This document shows positions 43,188 to 51,720 of a stretch of 64,000 bases of DNA, piece by piece. The first letter of the stretch is position 1; each line of letters begins with the position of its first letter. Origin of the DNA: NAT127 sp034717695 (lineage in GTDB: Bacteria; Pseudomonadota; Gammaproteobacteria; Pseudomonadales; Porticoccaceae); contig JAYELS010000021.1 of NCBI GenBank assembly GCA_034717695.1, positions 124,001 through 188,000 of the forward strand, read 5' to 3'. Both the position numbers and the translations under genes were made by a program. The notes beneath the pieces are model-generated. The model was not told the DNA's origin, did no database searches, and saw nothing but the letters and a program-made list of their open reading frames with translations.

Positions 43188-44576
43188 CTACCGGTAAAGG
43201 TACTTGTCGAGGGTGAGCTGGAAGTGCCGGATGCGGGACTCCTGGTAGTTGCCGAGGGTCTGGCCGCGCTTCTTCGAGGCCTTGAAGCCCTCCTGCTGGC
43301 CCCGCAGGTTGTTGGTGTCCTGGTCGTAGACGTGGCCCATGCCCGGGTCCATGCCGGGCACCGTGGTGTAGGAGGTATCGATGCCGATGCGCACCGGCTC
43401 CGCCGGCGGCGGCGCTTCCCCCTGGTCCGGCACGGGGCGCAGGAACAGCAAGTCGAAAAGGCTTTTGTCCGGGTCGTTGCCGAGGGGCCGGAAGCGGTAG
43501 ACCATGGGCAGGGACACCCCGGGAAACAGCACCATGTTGGGAAACAGGTGGTACTCGATGGTGTCGATCACCTCGCTGTCGCTGTAGCCGTCGAGGCTGG
43601 CGTTGTAGCGCTCGCCGAGAACCTTGCGCAGGTGGCGGGCCATCACCGTGCGGGCGCTCTCCCCCTCCCCGACGATCAGGTCCTCCGTCACCGCCGAGCG
43701 ATCCCCCACCAGCATGCGGTCGACCAGATCCTGCTCGCTCAGGGGCTCCTTGAGGTGGGGGCTGGCGACACCCAAGGCTGCGAAGAAGCGCGACACGTGC
43801 TCCCCATAGGTGTCGTACTGGACGTTGGCGTCCCCCACCCCGTAGAGCAGTTGCGGGTGGGTTTCCAGCACATGGTAGGACTCCAGGAAGGCCTCCATGG
43901 CGGTCTTCCAGTTGCAGGGCAGCTCCTTCTGGACATGCAGTTCCACGTAGCGCCGGTCCATGTGCCAGTTGCGGAAGTGGTCCGGCAGCACCCCCATGAA
44001 GTCCTCCAGGGCGGGCGCCTCCGGGTCCATGTTGATGAACACGAACCCGCCCCAGAGGCCGACCCGCGCCTGGGGCAGCTGGAATTTTTCCGGGTTGCCG
44101 GTGACGTGGGGGAAATCCCAATCGCAGGGGATCTCCTTGAGGGTGCCGTCGAGGTTCCAGGTCCAGCCGTGGTAGGGGCAGCGCAGCTGTTGGGTGCAGC
44201 CTTCGGAGCCGCTCGGCCGCAGCTTGGTGCCCCGGTGCAGGCAGGCGTTGTAGTAGGCGCGAATCTCCCCCGACTCGGTGCGCAGCACCACGAAGGAGTA
44301 ATCGCCGATGTCGTAGGTGATGAAATCCCCCGCCTCGGGGATATGCTCCTCCCGGCACACCCACTGCCACACCCGGGGCCAGAGGCGTTCCATTTCCCGG
44401 TCGAACACGGCCCGGGAGGTGTAGCGCTCATAGCCGATATCCTCGTCGCCGAGGAAGCTGTAGGACTCCTCCGCCAGCACCGGCGGCACCGGGCGGCCCT
44501 CCCGGTGGATGATGTCCTGGACGCTGTCCCCGGGACAGCGGGCCTGTCCCGGCAAGGGTTTGAGTGGCTGGTTCAT
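43188..44576 (-). CDS. Rieske ring-hydroxylating oxygenase, alpha subunit (copy 2)
   Basis: 462 residues. Rieske ligands are Cys112-x-His114 (CLHRGT) and Cys133-x-x-His136 (CPYHGW). The mononuclear iron site is AFLESYHVLETH (His235, His240). FHVP-type spacing and the family length are normal. In an operon with a tandem SnoaL protein, which may form the partner subunit. ATG 44576; upstream is a TAGAA-N6-TTCTA palindrome. No reductase adjacent. Confidence 0.92.
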   Translation of the reverse strand: MNQPLKPLPGQARCPGDSVQDIIHREGRPVPPVLAEESYSFLGDEDIGYERYTSRAVFDREMERLWPRVWQWVCREEHIPEAGDFITYDIGDYSFVVLRTESGEIRAYYNACLHRGTKLRPSGSEGCTQQLRCPYHGWTWNLDGTLKEIPCDWDFPHVTGNPEKFQLPQARVGLWGGFVFINMDPEAPALEDFMGVLPDHFRNWHMDRRYVELHVQKELPCNWKTAMEAFLESYHVLETHPQLLYGVGDANVQYDTYGEHVSRFFAALGVASPHLKEPLSEQDLVDRMLVGDRSAVTEDLIVGEGESARTVMARHLRKVLGERYNASLDGYSDSEVIDTIEYHLFPNMVLFPGVSLPMVYRFRPLGNDPDKSLFDLLFLRPVPDQGEAPPPAEPVRIGIDTSYTTVPGMDPGMGHVYDQDTNNLRGQQEGFKASKKRGQTLGNYQESRIRHFQLTLDKYLYR

Positions 44577-44632
44577 GGTGGTTACCCCGCGTTGTGATTA
44601 TGGCTGGATGGCGCCCGGCGCCTCTTACGAAC

Positions 44633-44648
44633 TAGAACTATAATTCTA
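44633..44648. promoter_or_regulatory. TAGAA-CTATAA-TTCTA palindrome at the Rieske/SnoaL operon promoter
   Basis: TAGAACTATAATTCTA, 5-bp arms around a 6-base AT spacer, in an AT-rich patch 57 bases before the oxygenase start. Operators of this shape are common for TetR-family regulators. Confidence 0.5.
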
Positions 44649-44689
44649 TAAAATACTGGATCCTTCCACCGCCGCTGTCAACAGGGGCG

Positions 44690-45721
44690 TCACGGCGGCG
44701 CCGACTGCCGGGCGATGCGCCAGCCGAGCTCCGCCAGGGGCGCGGCCATGGCGCCGACACCGGCGGCATCGCTGCTCGAGGCATTGCCGGCCAGGGCGCG
44801 GTGCTTGACCCCCTGGCAGATGGCGGCGAAGCGGAAGAACGAGAACGCCAGGTAGAACGGCCAGTGGTCTATCCCAGGCAATCCCATGCGCCGGCAGTAG
44901 TCGGCCACGTAGCGCTGCTCGGAGGGAATGCCGAGGGCCTCGGTGTCGAGCCCGGCGAGGCCCTTGATCTGCCAGTCGCGGCCCATGTAGCGCTGCATCA
45001 CCTGGTAGGCCAGGTCCGCCACCGGGTGGCCGAGGGTGGACAGCTCCCAGTCGAAGACCGCGATCACTTCGAGGCGATCGGGGGCAAACATCAGGTTGTC
45101 GATGCGGTAGTCGCCGTGGATCAGGCTGACCCGGCCGTCGTCCGGGGGGAGATGGGCCGGCAGCCAGTCCATCAGGGCATCCATGGCGGGGAGGGGTTCG
45201 GTTTGCGACGCCCGGTACTGCTGGCTCCAGCGGGACACCTGGCGCTCGAAGTAATTGCCGGGCTTGCCGTAGTCGGCAAGGCCCCGGGCGTCGAGGTCCA
45301 CCGAGTGGATGGCGGCCAGCACCCGGTTCATCTCGTCGTAGACAACGCTGCGCTCGGCGGGGGTCAGCTCCGGCAGGGCCGGGTCCCAGAACACCCGGCC
45401 TTCGAGAAACTCCATGAGGTAGAACATGGAGCCGATCACCGTCTCGTCCTCGCACAGGTGGTACACCCGGGGCACCGGCACGTCGCCGCCGGCGAGGGCC
45501 GACAGCACCCGGTACTCCCGGTCCACCGCGTGGGCCGACTTGAGCAGCTGGCCCGGCGGCTTGCGGCGCAGCACGTACTTGCGCTCCGGGGTTTCCAGCA
45601 GGAAGGTGGGATTCGACTGGCCGTCGGAGAACTTGCGGGCGACCAAGGGGCCGGCAAAGCCCTCCACCCGGGGTGTCAGGTAGGCGGCGAGGGCGTCGAG
45701 GTCGAGGGCGGTCACGGACAT
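44690..45721 (-). CDS. Phosphotransferase (APH/choline-kinase-like) family protein
   Basis: 343 residues, eukaryotic-kinase-like fold: GQSNPTFLL and YVLRRKPPG in the N-lobe, catalytic loop HGDYRIDNLMF (Asp and Asn present), metal-binding FDWELSTLGHP. In human ACAD10/ACAD11 such a kinase domain is fused to an acyl-CoA dehydrogenase and phosphorylates 4-hydroxyacyl-CoAs for their dehydration. Here the separate dehydrogenase gene is immediately upstream, so the same chemistry is plausible. Confidence 0.87.
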   Translation of the reverse strand: MSVTALDLDALAAYLTPRVEGFAGPLVARKFSDGQSNPTFLLETPERKYVLRRKPPGQLLKSAHAVDREYRVLSALAGGDVPVPRVYHLCEDETVIGSMFYLMEFLEGRVFWDPALPELTPAERSVVYDEMNRVLAAIHSVDLDARGLADYGKPGNYFERQVSRWSQQYRASQTEPLPAMDALMDWLPAHLPPDDGRVSLIHGDYRIDNLMFAPDRLEVIAVFDWELSTLGHPVADLAYQVMQRYMGRDWQIKGLAGLDTEALGIPSEQRYVADYCRRMGLPGIDHWPFYLAFSFFRFAAICQGVKHRALAGNASSSDAAGVGAMAAPLAELGWRIARQSAPP

Positions 45722-45731
45722 GGCGATTACC

Positions 45732-46934
45732 TCAGAGCCCCCAGGACCAGAAGTCCTGCCCTTCCCTGGCATAGTAGTTGGACAGCACCATGCGGTGCAC
45801 CTCGCTGGCGCCGTCCACCAGCCGCGCCTGGCGGGCGTAGCGGTAGATCCACTCCAGCACCGTGTCCTTGGAGTAGCCCCGGGCGCCGTTGAGCTGAATG
45901 GCGGTGTCCGCCGCCTTGTGCAGTGTGTCGGCCACCTGGATCTTGGCCATGGACACCTCCTTGCGGGCGAAGTCCCCCTGGTCGAGCTTCCAGGCGGCGT
46001 GCATGGTGAGCAGACGCCCCACCTGGATATCCATGGCCACGCCGCCGACGAGGTTCTGGATCACCTCGTTGCTGGCCAGGGTCTTGCCGAAGGCCTCGCG
46101 GCTGGCGATGTAGTCCTGGGCGATTTCGAGACAGCGCTTGGACAGCCCCAGCCAGCGCATGCAGTGGGTGAGGCGCGCGGTGCCGAGGCGGATCTGGGTG
46201 GCCTTGAGGCCGTCGCCGACGTTCATCAGGCGGTCCTCGTCGGGGATCTCGAGCCCGTCGAAGATCAGCTCGCAGTGGCCGCCGTGCTCCTCCGGACCCA
46301 TGATGTCGATGCGCCGGCGGATCTCCCAGCCCGGGTGGTCGCGGTGATAGAGGAAGGCGCTAAGGCCTTTGCGGGGATCGTCGGAGGTGCGGGCAATGAG
46401 GATGAAGTGCTCCGCCTCCTCGGCCCCGGTGATGAACCACTTGTGGCCGTGGATCACCCACTTGTCGCCCTTCTTCTCCGCCCGGGTCTGCATCATGCCG
46501 GCGGGATCGGAGCCGGAACCGGGGGCCGGCTCGGTCATCACGAACGCCGAGCGCACCTTGCCGTCGATGATCGGTTGCAGCCATTTGGCCTTCTGGGCCT
46601 CGCTGCCGACCTTTTCCAGCAGCATCATGTTGCCGTCGTCCGGCGCCGCGCTGTTGAACACCACGGGGCCGAAAATGGAGCGGTTCATCTCCTCGTAAAG
46701 GGCCGCCATGCCGACGATGCCCACCGCCTGGCCGCCCCGCGCCCTGGGCATCTGGAAGGCCCAGAGGCCCTCCTCCCGGGCCTTACGGCGCAGATTGTCG
46801 AGCAGGTCCTTGCGGATGTTCTCGTGGGGGTCGTAGTTGGCGCGGTCCGATTCCAGGGGCAGGATGTGCTCGGCCACGAAGGCGCGGACCCGCTGGCGGT
46901 AACTTTCAATTTCGGGGGACAGGGAAAAATCCAT
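45732..46934 (-). CDS. Acyl-CoA dehydrogenase, ACAD10/11-like
   Basis: 400 residues, FAD-dependent. It has TEPAPGSGSDP in the middle, EHGGHCELIFDGLEIPDED and a C-terminal NGARGYSKDTVLEWIYRYAR. This last pattern resembles the ACAD11 type, which acts on hydroxy- or phosphorylated acyl-CoA. It is followed after 10 bases by the APH-like kinase gene, and preceded by a Rieske ferredoxin gene, so the three form one operon. Confidence 0.9.
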   Translation of the reverse strand: MDFSLSPEIESYRQRVRAFVAEHILPLESDRANYDPHENIRKDLLDNLRRKAREEGLWAFQMPRARGGQAVGIVGMAALYEEMNRSIFGPVVFNSAAPDDGNMMLLEKVGSEAQKAKWLQPIIDGKVRSAFVMTEPAPGSGSDPAGMMQTRAEKKGDKWVIHGHKWFITGAEEAEHFILIARTSDDPRKGLSAFLYHRDHPGWEIRRRIDIMGPEEHGGHCELIFDGLEIPDEDRLMNVGDGLKATQIRLGTARLTHCMRWLGLSKRCLEIAQDYIASREAFGKTLASNEVIQNLVGGVAMDIQVGRLLTMHAAWKLDQGDFARKEVSMAKIQVADTLHKAADTAIQLNGARGYSKDTVLEWIYRYARQARLVDGASEVHRMVLSNYYAREGQDFWSWGL

Positions 46935-46991
46935 TGTGAATTCCTAAGGTTATCGAATAGGGCGCGTCTCGCCGCGGGAGGGTGGCGCGCC

Positions 46992-47306
46992 TCAGGGCAG
47001 CGCCACTTCCACGAAACCGTCCACCACCCGGGTGGCGAAGGTCTTGACGGGTATCTTGGTCAGCTCCCCCTTGGTGGAGCCGTCCCGCAGGTCGAAGCGG
47101 GCGCCGTGGAGGGGGCAGGAGATGAAACAGTTGCGGATGCGGCCGCCCTCCAGCTTGGCGCGCTGGTGGGTGCACAGGTTCTCGATGGCGTAGAACTCGC
47201 CGCTGGCGTGGCACACCAGCACATCGACGCCGCCGATCAGAACCGGCTTGCCGCTGTTGGCGGGGATGTCATCGACGGCGCAGATGCGCTGGAAGTTGTC
47301 GCTCAT
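46992..47306 (-). CDS. Rieske-type [2Fe-2S] ferredoxin
   Basis: 104 residues. Ligands are Cys45-x-His47 (CTHQRA) and Cys64-x-x-His67 (CPLHGA), spacing as in biphenyl/naphthalene-dioxygenase ferredoxins. It probably carries electrons to the Rieske oxygenases in the window, since it is the only such ferredoxin seen. ATG 47306 with GAGAGG upstream. It heads the operon with the acyl-CoA dehydrogenase and kinase genes, not with an oxygenase. Confidence 0.9.
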   Translation of the reverse strand: MSDNFQRICAVDDIPANSGKPVLIGGVDVLVCHASGEFYAIENLCTHQRAKLEGGRIRNCFISCPLHGARFDLRDGSTKGELTKIPVKTFATRVVDGFVEVALP

Positions 47307-47410
47307 GGGGCCTCTCAATCGGCGCTGGGGTGCCGGGCTGTGACGGGGATGGCGCGCGGGGCCACGGCGTGGCGACCGGATCCTGTTTCGCGCAACCTTA
47401 GTGCATCCCC

Positions 47411-47480
47411 AAAAATAAAACAAGCTTGTCTTTTTTGTTTTTGATCGAATGCAATCAAAACAATCACGCTTGCTTTTTAT
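47411..47480. promoter_or_regulatory. CAAGCTTG-centred palindrome, site 2, with TTTTGAT inverted repeat
   Basis: AAAACAAGCTTGTCTTTTTT has CAAGCTTG at 47421–47428. Next to it TTTTGAT…ATCAAAA (47438–47460) is an exact 7-bp inverted repeat, then ACGCTTGCTTTTTAT (47466–47480) resembles half of the first site. It is in the divergent gap between the Rieske ferredoxin operon and the MDR operon. Confidence 0.55.
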
Positions 47481-47553
47481 AGGAGGATGATTTACTGTGA
47501 TGCAACACCCGTTGCACCAGCCGCTGCGATAATAACCCGGGGAGCCACCGCCC

Positions 47554-48573
47554 ATGTCCACCTCCGTGAACCGCCAGTTCTATCTCCATCAACGCCCCCG
47601 GGGCGAGCCCAGTGGCGCCGACGTGCGGCGCCGCGACCTGCCCGTCCCGCAACCGGCCGAGGGCGGGCTGGTGATCCGCAACCATTACTTTTCCCTCGAC
47701 CCGGCCATTCGCGGCTGGATGAGCGACACCCCGAGCTACATGCCGCCGATCCCGGTGGGCAGCGCCATCACCAGCACCACCCTCGGGGAAGTGGTGGCCA
47801 GCCGCCACCCCGACTACCGGGTGGGGGATCTGGTGTACGGCATCAACGCCTGGGAGGACTACAGCCTCAGCACCGGCTACTTCCTCGCCAAGGTGCCGGC
47901 GGACAACAAATACCCGCCCCACTACTACTTGAGCATCTTCGGCGCCGTGGGCCTTACCCCCTATTTCGGCGTGATCGAGGCGGGCCGGGCCCGGGCCGGC
48001 GAGACCCTGCTGATGAGCGCCGCCGCCGGCGCCGTGGGGTCCATCGGCGGCCAGATCGGCAAGATCCTCGGCTGCCGGGTGGTGGGCCTCGCCGGCAGTG
48101 ACGAAAAGTGCCGCTGGATCACCGAGGACCTCGGCTTCGACGCCGCCATCAATTACAAGACCTGCGGCCCCCTGGTGGACGCCATCGCCAAGGCCTGCCC
48201 CGAGGGGGTGGACATCTTTTTCGACAACGTCGGCGGCGAGATCCTCGACGCGGCCCTGCTCAACCTCAACAGCCACGCCCGGGTGGTGTTCTGCGGCGCC
48301 ATCGCCAGCTACGACAGCGCGGAGCCGGTGCCCGGCCCCTACAACTGGTGGCAGATCCTGGCCCGCAGCGCCGTGGTCCAGGGCTATCTGGTGAGCAACT
48401 ACCTCGACCGTTTCCCCGAGGGGGTGGGGCAACTCGCCCAGTGGCTCGACGAGGGCCGCATCCAGTTCCGGGAAGAGATCGTCGACGGCTTCGAAAACAC
48501 CTTCACCGCCTTCCGCCGCCTGTTCGACGGCTCCAACCAGGGCAAGTTGATCATCCGCGTCGACACCCACTGA
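47554..48573 (+). CDS. MDR-family NADP-dependent oxidoreductase, CurA-like (paralogue 2)
   Basis: 339 residues, zinc-free MDR. SAAAGAVGSIGGQIGKILG is the NADP motif near residue 155, followed by GSDEKCRW and FFDNVGGEILDAALL. Very similar to the paralogue at 55052 and less so to that at 19699. It likely reduces an enone double bond. ATG 47554 preceded by GGGGAG. Divergent from the Rieske ferredoxin operon and followed by a Tat-exported flavoprotein and a cytochrome gene on the same strand. Confidence 0.91.
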   Translation: MSTSVNRQFYLHQRPRGEPSGADVRRRDLPVPQPAEGGLVIRNHYFSLDPAIRGWMSDTPSYMPPIPVGSAITSTTLGEVVASRHPDYRVGDLVYGINAWEDYSLSTGYFLAKVPADNKYPPHYYLSIFGAVGLTPYFGVIEAGRARAGETLLMSAAAGAVGSIGGQIGKILGCRVVGLAGSDEKCRWITEDLGFDAAINYKTCGPLVDAIAKACPEGVDIFFDNVGGEILDAALLNLNSHARVVFCGAIASYDSAEPVPGPYNWWQILARSAVVQGYLVSNYLDRFPEGVGQLAQWLDEGRIQFREEIVDGFENTFTAFRRLFDGSNQGKLIIRVDTH

Positions 48574-48604
48574 CACCCGCGTCACCCCATCGAGGAGAAA
48601 CTCC

Positions 48605-50356
48605 ATGAGCGATAAAGACAACAGCCGCTTCACCCGCCGCCAGGTGCTGGCCGGCCTTACCGGCGCCGTGGCCGCCACTGGCCTCGGCGCCGGCATCCGT
48701 TCCGTGCAAGCCGCCGAACAACCCCGCTGGGACCTGGAAGCGGACATCGTCTGTGTGGGTGGCGGCGCCGCCGCCCTCACCGCCGCCGTGACCGCCGTGA
48801 CCGGCGGCGCCAAAGTGGTGGTACTGGAAAAGGCCCCACTGCTCGGCGGCACCACCGCCAAGTCCGGGGCGGTGTTCTGGATCCCCAACCACTACGGCCT
48901 GAAGGCCCGGGGCATCGACGACGAACGCACCGCCTGCCTCCAGTACCTGTGCCGCTACGCCTACCCCGGCCTCTACAACGCCGAGGCCCCCAACATGGGG
49001 CTGCCCGCCAACGAATTCGAGCGCATCGCCGCCTTCTACGACAACGGCGCCCCCATGGTGGAGCTGTTGCGGGAGAGCGGCGCCATGCACGTGCGGGAGT
49101 GGCGCCTGTGGGACCTCGACCGGGATGCCCCGGACTACCTATCCCACGTACCGGAGAACCGCGTGCCCAAGGGCCGCTCCCTGGCCACCGCCACCGCCGA
49201 CGGCGGCTACGCCCACGGCTACGGCATGATCGAGCAGCTGGAGGCCTGGCTCACCGCCCGGGGCGCCACCATTCTCACCGAGCACCCGGTCACCGGCCTG
49301 GTGATGGACGGGGGCGCGGTGATCGGCGTCGAGGCCCGCCACGGCGACAGGACTGTAACGGTGCGCGCCGCCAGGGGCGTGGTCTTCGGCACCGGCGGCT
49401 ATGTCCACAATGTCGAACTGATCAACGCCTTCCAGGAGGTGTTCATCTACGGCTCCTGCGGCCAGCAGGCCGCCACCGGCGACTTCATCGGCATCGCCAG
49501 CAAGGCCGGCGCCCGGCTCGGTAACCTCGCCGGCGCCTGGCGCACCCAGGTGGTGCTGGAGGAAGCCCTGCAGAACCGCGCGGTGGGCACCGGCATGTTC
49601 GTGCCCCCCGGCGATTCCATGATCCTGGTGAACAAGTACGGCAAGCGGGTGGTCAACGAACACCGCAACTACAACGACCGCACCCAGGCCCACTTCGAGT
49701 TCGACGTCACCAACGCCGAATACCCCAACCAGTTGCTGTTCATGATCTACGACACCCGCACCGCCGAGTCCACGGGGGACAACAACGGCCTGCCCCCAGT
49801 GAAGGCCGGCACCCCCTATGTGATCGCCGCCGATACCCTGGCGGAACTGGGTAAAAAGCTCGACGAACGCCTGGCGAGCCTCGCCGCCCACACCGGCAAT
49901 TTCCGCCTCGACGCCAGCTTCGCGGCAGGCCTTGCGGACACCGTCAAGCGCTACAACGGCTTCGCCCTCACCGGCAAGGACCTCGACTTCCACCGGGGCG
50001 ACTACGACTACGACCGGGAATGGCACCCGGTGTGGACCATGTTCAAGGAAAACAGCGGCCACGGCCCCAACCCCCACCCCAACAGCACTCTCTACCCGCT
50101 GCCGGAGAAGGGCGCCTACTACGCCATCATCCTCGCCCCCGGCGCCCTCGACACCAACGGCGGCCCGGACACCAACGGCCACGCCCAGGTGCTGGACACC
50201 GCGGGCAAACCCATCCCCGGCCTGTACGGCGCCGGCAACTGCATCGCCAGCCTGTCCCGCAACGCCTACTACGGCGCCGGGGCGACCCTGGGCCCGGCGA
50301 TGACCTACGGCTATATCGCCGCCCGCCACGCCCTCGGCCTCGCCAGGGACGCCTGA
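48605..50356 (+). CDS. Tat-exported FAD-dependent 3-ketosteroid-dehydrogenase-like protein
   Basis: 583 residues. A twin-arginine signal (FTRRQVLAGLTGA, residues 9–21) is followed by the FAD motif DIVCVGGGAAALTAAVTAVT and GGTTAKSGAVFWIPNH. The C-terminus has GLYGAGNCIASLSRNAYYGA and AGATLGPAMTYGY, the KstD signature region. A KstD-like oxidase would introduce a double bond next to a ketone. A periplasmic location is unusual for that family. A cytochrome c gene begins 2 bases after the stop and may accept the electrons. ATG 48605 has GAGGAG. Confidence 0.88.
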   Translation: MSDKDNSRFTRRQVLAGLTGAVAATGLGAGIRSVQAAEQPRWDLEADIVCVGGGAAALTAAVTAVTGGAKVVVLEKAPLLGGTTAKSGAVFWIPNHYGLKARGIDDERTACLQYLCRYAYPGLYNAEAPNMGLPANEFERIAAFYDNGAPMVELLRESGAMHVREWRLWDLDRDAPDYLSHVPENRVPKGRSLATATADGGYAHGYGMIEQLEAWLTARGATILTEHPVTGLVMDGGAVIGVEARHGDRTVTVRAARGVVFGTGGYVHNVELINAFQEVFIYGSCGQQAATGDFIGIASKAGARLGNLAGAWRTQVVLEEALQNRAVGTGMFVPPGDSMILVNKYGKRVVNEHRNYNDRTQAHFEFDVTNAEYPNQLLFMIYDTRTAESTGDNNGLPPVKAGTPYVIAADTLAELGKKLDERLASLAAHTGNFRLDASFAAGLADTVKRYNGFALTGKDLDFHRGDYDYDREWHPVWTMFKENSGHGPNPHPNSTLYPLPEKGAYYAIILAPGALDTNGGPDTNGHAQVLDTAGKPIPGLYGAGNCIASLSRNAYYGAGATLGPAMTYGYIAARHALGLARDA

Positions 50357-50358
50357 CC

Positions 50359-50754
50359 ATGAAGCCCATCGCCATTCTCGCCGCCACCCTGCTCGCCAGC
50401 GGCGCCCTCGCCGCCGGCGGGGATACCGAGCCCGTCTCCTTCGCCCGGGACATCGCCCCCCTGCTCAAGCAGCGCTGCGCGGTGTGCCACGTCACCGGGC
50501 AGGAGCCGGGGCTCATATCCCTGATTCCCGCCCGGGCCCACGCCGCCCTGGTGGGGCAACCCTCGGTGCAGAGCGACCTCAAACGGGTGGAACCGGGCAA
50601 GCCCGAGGCCAGCTACCTGATCCACAAGCTGGCGGGCACCCACCTGGAGGCCGGCGGCGAGGGCATGCAAATGCCCTTCGCCGCCCCGCCCCTGCCGGAG
50701 GCCCAGCAGGAGCTGATCCGGCGGTGGATTGGGGAGGGGGCTTTCGAGGACTGA
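50359..50754 (+). CDS. Small exported c-type cytochrome
   Basis: 131 residues. Signal peptide 1–19 (cleaved at ALAAG), then one haem site Cys40-x-x-Cys43-His44 (KQRCAVCHVTG). The pattern FARDIAPLLKQRCAVCH and MPFAAPPLPEAQQELIRRWI is that of planctomycete-type cytochrome domains; the Met of QMPF is a possible axial ligand. Two bases after the Tat flavoprotein gene, so translationally coupled, and a probable electron acceptor of it. Confidence 0.88.
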   Translation: MKPIAILAATLLASGALAAGGDTEPVSFARDIAPLLKQRCAVCHVTGQEPGLISLIPARAHAALVGQPSVQSDLKRVEPGKPEASYLIHKLAGTHLEAGGEGMQMPFAAPPLPEAQQELIRRWIGEGAFED

Positions 50755-50901
50755 GTTTCACGTTTCACGTGAGCAAACAAAGCGGGCGCCAAGGGCGCCC
50801 GTTTTGTTTGCAGTGAATGCCGGATCAATGTGCCAGACCCACCCCCGCTCCCACGTGAAACGTGAAACGTGAAACGTGTTACGTGTAACTTGTCACGTGC
50901 A
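50755..50901. repeat. ACGTGAA/GTTTCAC heptamer inverted repeat element
   Basis: The left arm GTTTCACGTTTCACGTGAG (50755–50773) and the right arm (50852–50901) are inverted. The right arm reads in phase as CACGTGA AACGTGA AACGTGA, then AACGTGT TACGTGT AACTTGT CACGTGC, seven 7-base units with drift. A terminator lies between the arms. It occupies the gap of two convergent genes and resembles the GTCAGAC elements of the urease region in design. Confidence 0.85.
50774..50810. terminator. Bidirectional terminator between cytochrome and ThuA genes
   Basis: CGGGCGCC (50783–50790) pairs with GGCGCCCG (50794–50801); A-rich CAAACAAAG on the left and TTTTGTTTG on the right add pairing and supply a T-run on each strand. 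Confidence 0.88.
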
Positions 50902-50903
50902 AC

Positions 50904-51710
50904 TCAAGAAGCTGCGCCGCGCGCCAGATCCCGCGCCCGGGCGGTGGCCTCGTCGATGGGCTCGATGGCCCAGCGGATGCCGCGCCGCAGCAGGGTGTAG
51001 AACACCGGCAGATCCCAGGCGCAGCGGTCCACCGTGGGCCAGTAGTCGAGCAGCGGCTGCATGTCGTAGTGGTGGCGGCAGTGGCCGAGGGTGAGGTACA
51101 GCACGCTGCCCTCCCCCACGGGGTGGGTGTAGAGCACCGGGTGGCGGCCGTGCTGCCACTGGTCCTCCTCGAAACCCGGGGCATCGCCGCCGAACTCCGC
51201 GTCGAGCAGCACATGGAGCTTGCCGTAGGTGCGCATCAGGTACAGCTCGTCGGTGCTCTCGAACGGCTCGATATCCTTCACCAGGGGATGGGACGGGTCC
51301 GCCACGTCCACCCGGTAGGGGGCGATGGGCGGGTGGGAGCGGAACATGGAGCCCAGGGTCTCCATGAACAGGGGCGCCCAGTCCGGGGTGCCGTAGAGGC
51401 CACTGGACATCAGGCGGATGATGGAGTTGGTGCCGTGCAGGGCGTACCAGCGCCCGCCCTTCGCCACCCAGGCCCGCAGGGCCTCCTGGGCGGTGACGGA
51501 GGGGGCCACGTTGCAGGTGTAGGACACCAGGAAATCCGCCTCGGCGAGGGCGTCGAGGTTCTCGAAATCCTCGAACACCCGCACCCGTATGCGGTCGTCC
51601 TCCGCCAGCAGCTTGAGCAGCTCCAGGCGGGCGAAATCGATGTCGTGCCACTGCCCGCCGGTCACCAGCAGGCAGTTGATGCGGCCGGCGCGCTTGTCGT
51701 GAATGCTCAT
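50904..51710 (-). CDS. ThuA-domain protein
   Basis: 268 residues with the class I glutamine-amidotransferase-like ThuA fold: LLVTGGQWHDIDFARLELL, DFLVSYTCNVAP, GGRWYALHGTN and FRSHPPIAPYRV, and SVLYLTLGHCRHHYD. ThuA proteins are linked to sugar utilisation or to dehydratase reactions; the exact reaction is unsettled. ATG 51710 was chosen (GGGATTCC upstream is weak); the longer in-frame start runs into the oxygenase stop. It is 10 bases after the Rieske alpha gene. Confidence 0.83.
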   Translation of the reverse strand: MSIHDKRAGRINCLLVTGGQWHDIDFARLELLKLLAEDDRIRVRVFEDFENLDALAEADFLVSYTCNVAPSVTAQEALRAWVAKGGRWYALHGTNSIIRLMSSGLYGTPDWAPLFMETLGSMFRSHPPIAPYRVDVADPSHPLVKDIEPFESTDELYLMRTYGKLHVLLDAEFGGDAPGFEEDQWQHGRHPVLYTHPVGEGSVLYLTLGHCRHHYDMQPLLDYWPTVDRCAWDLPVFYTLLRRGIRWAIEPIDEATARARDLARGAAS

Positions 51711-51720
51711 GGAATCCCCT

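Noticed and set aside
41928..44597. An 889-codon plus-strand reading frame opposite the second Rieske operon
   Set aside because: Antisense shadow of two clear genes on the minus strand; Gly/Val/His-rich and without any family motif.
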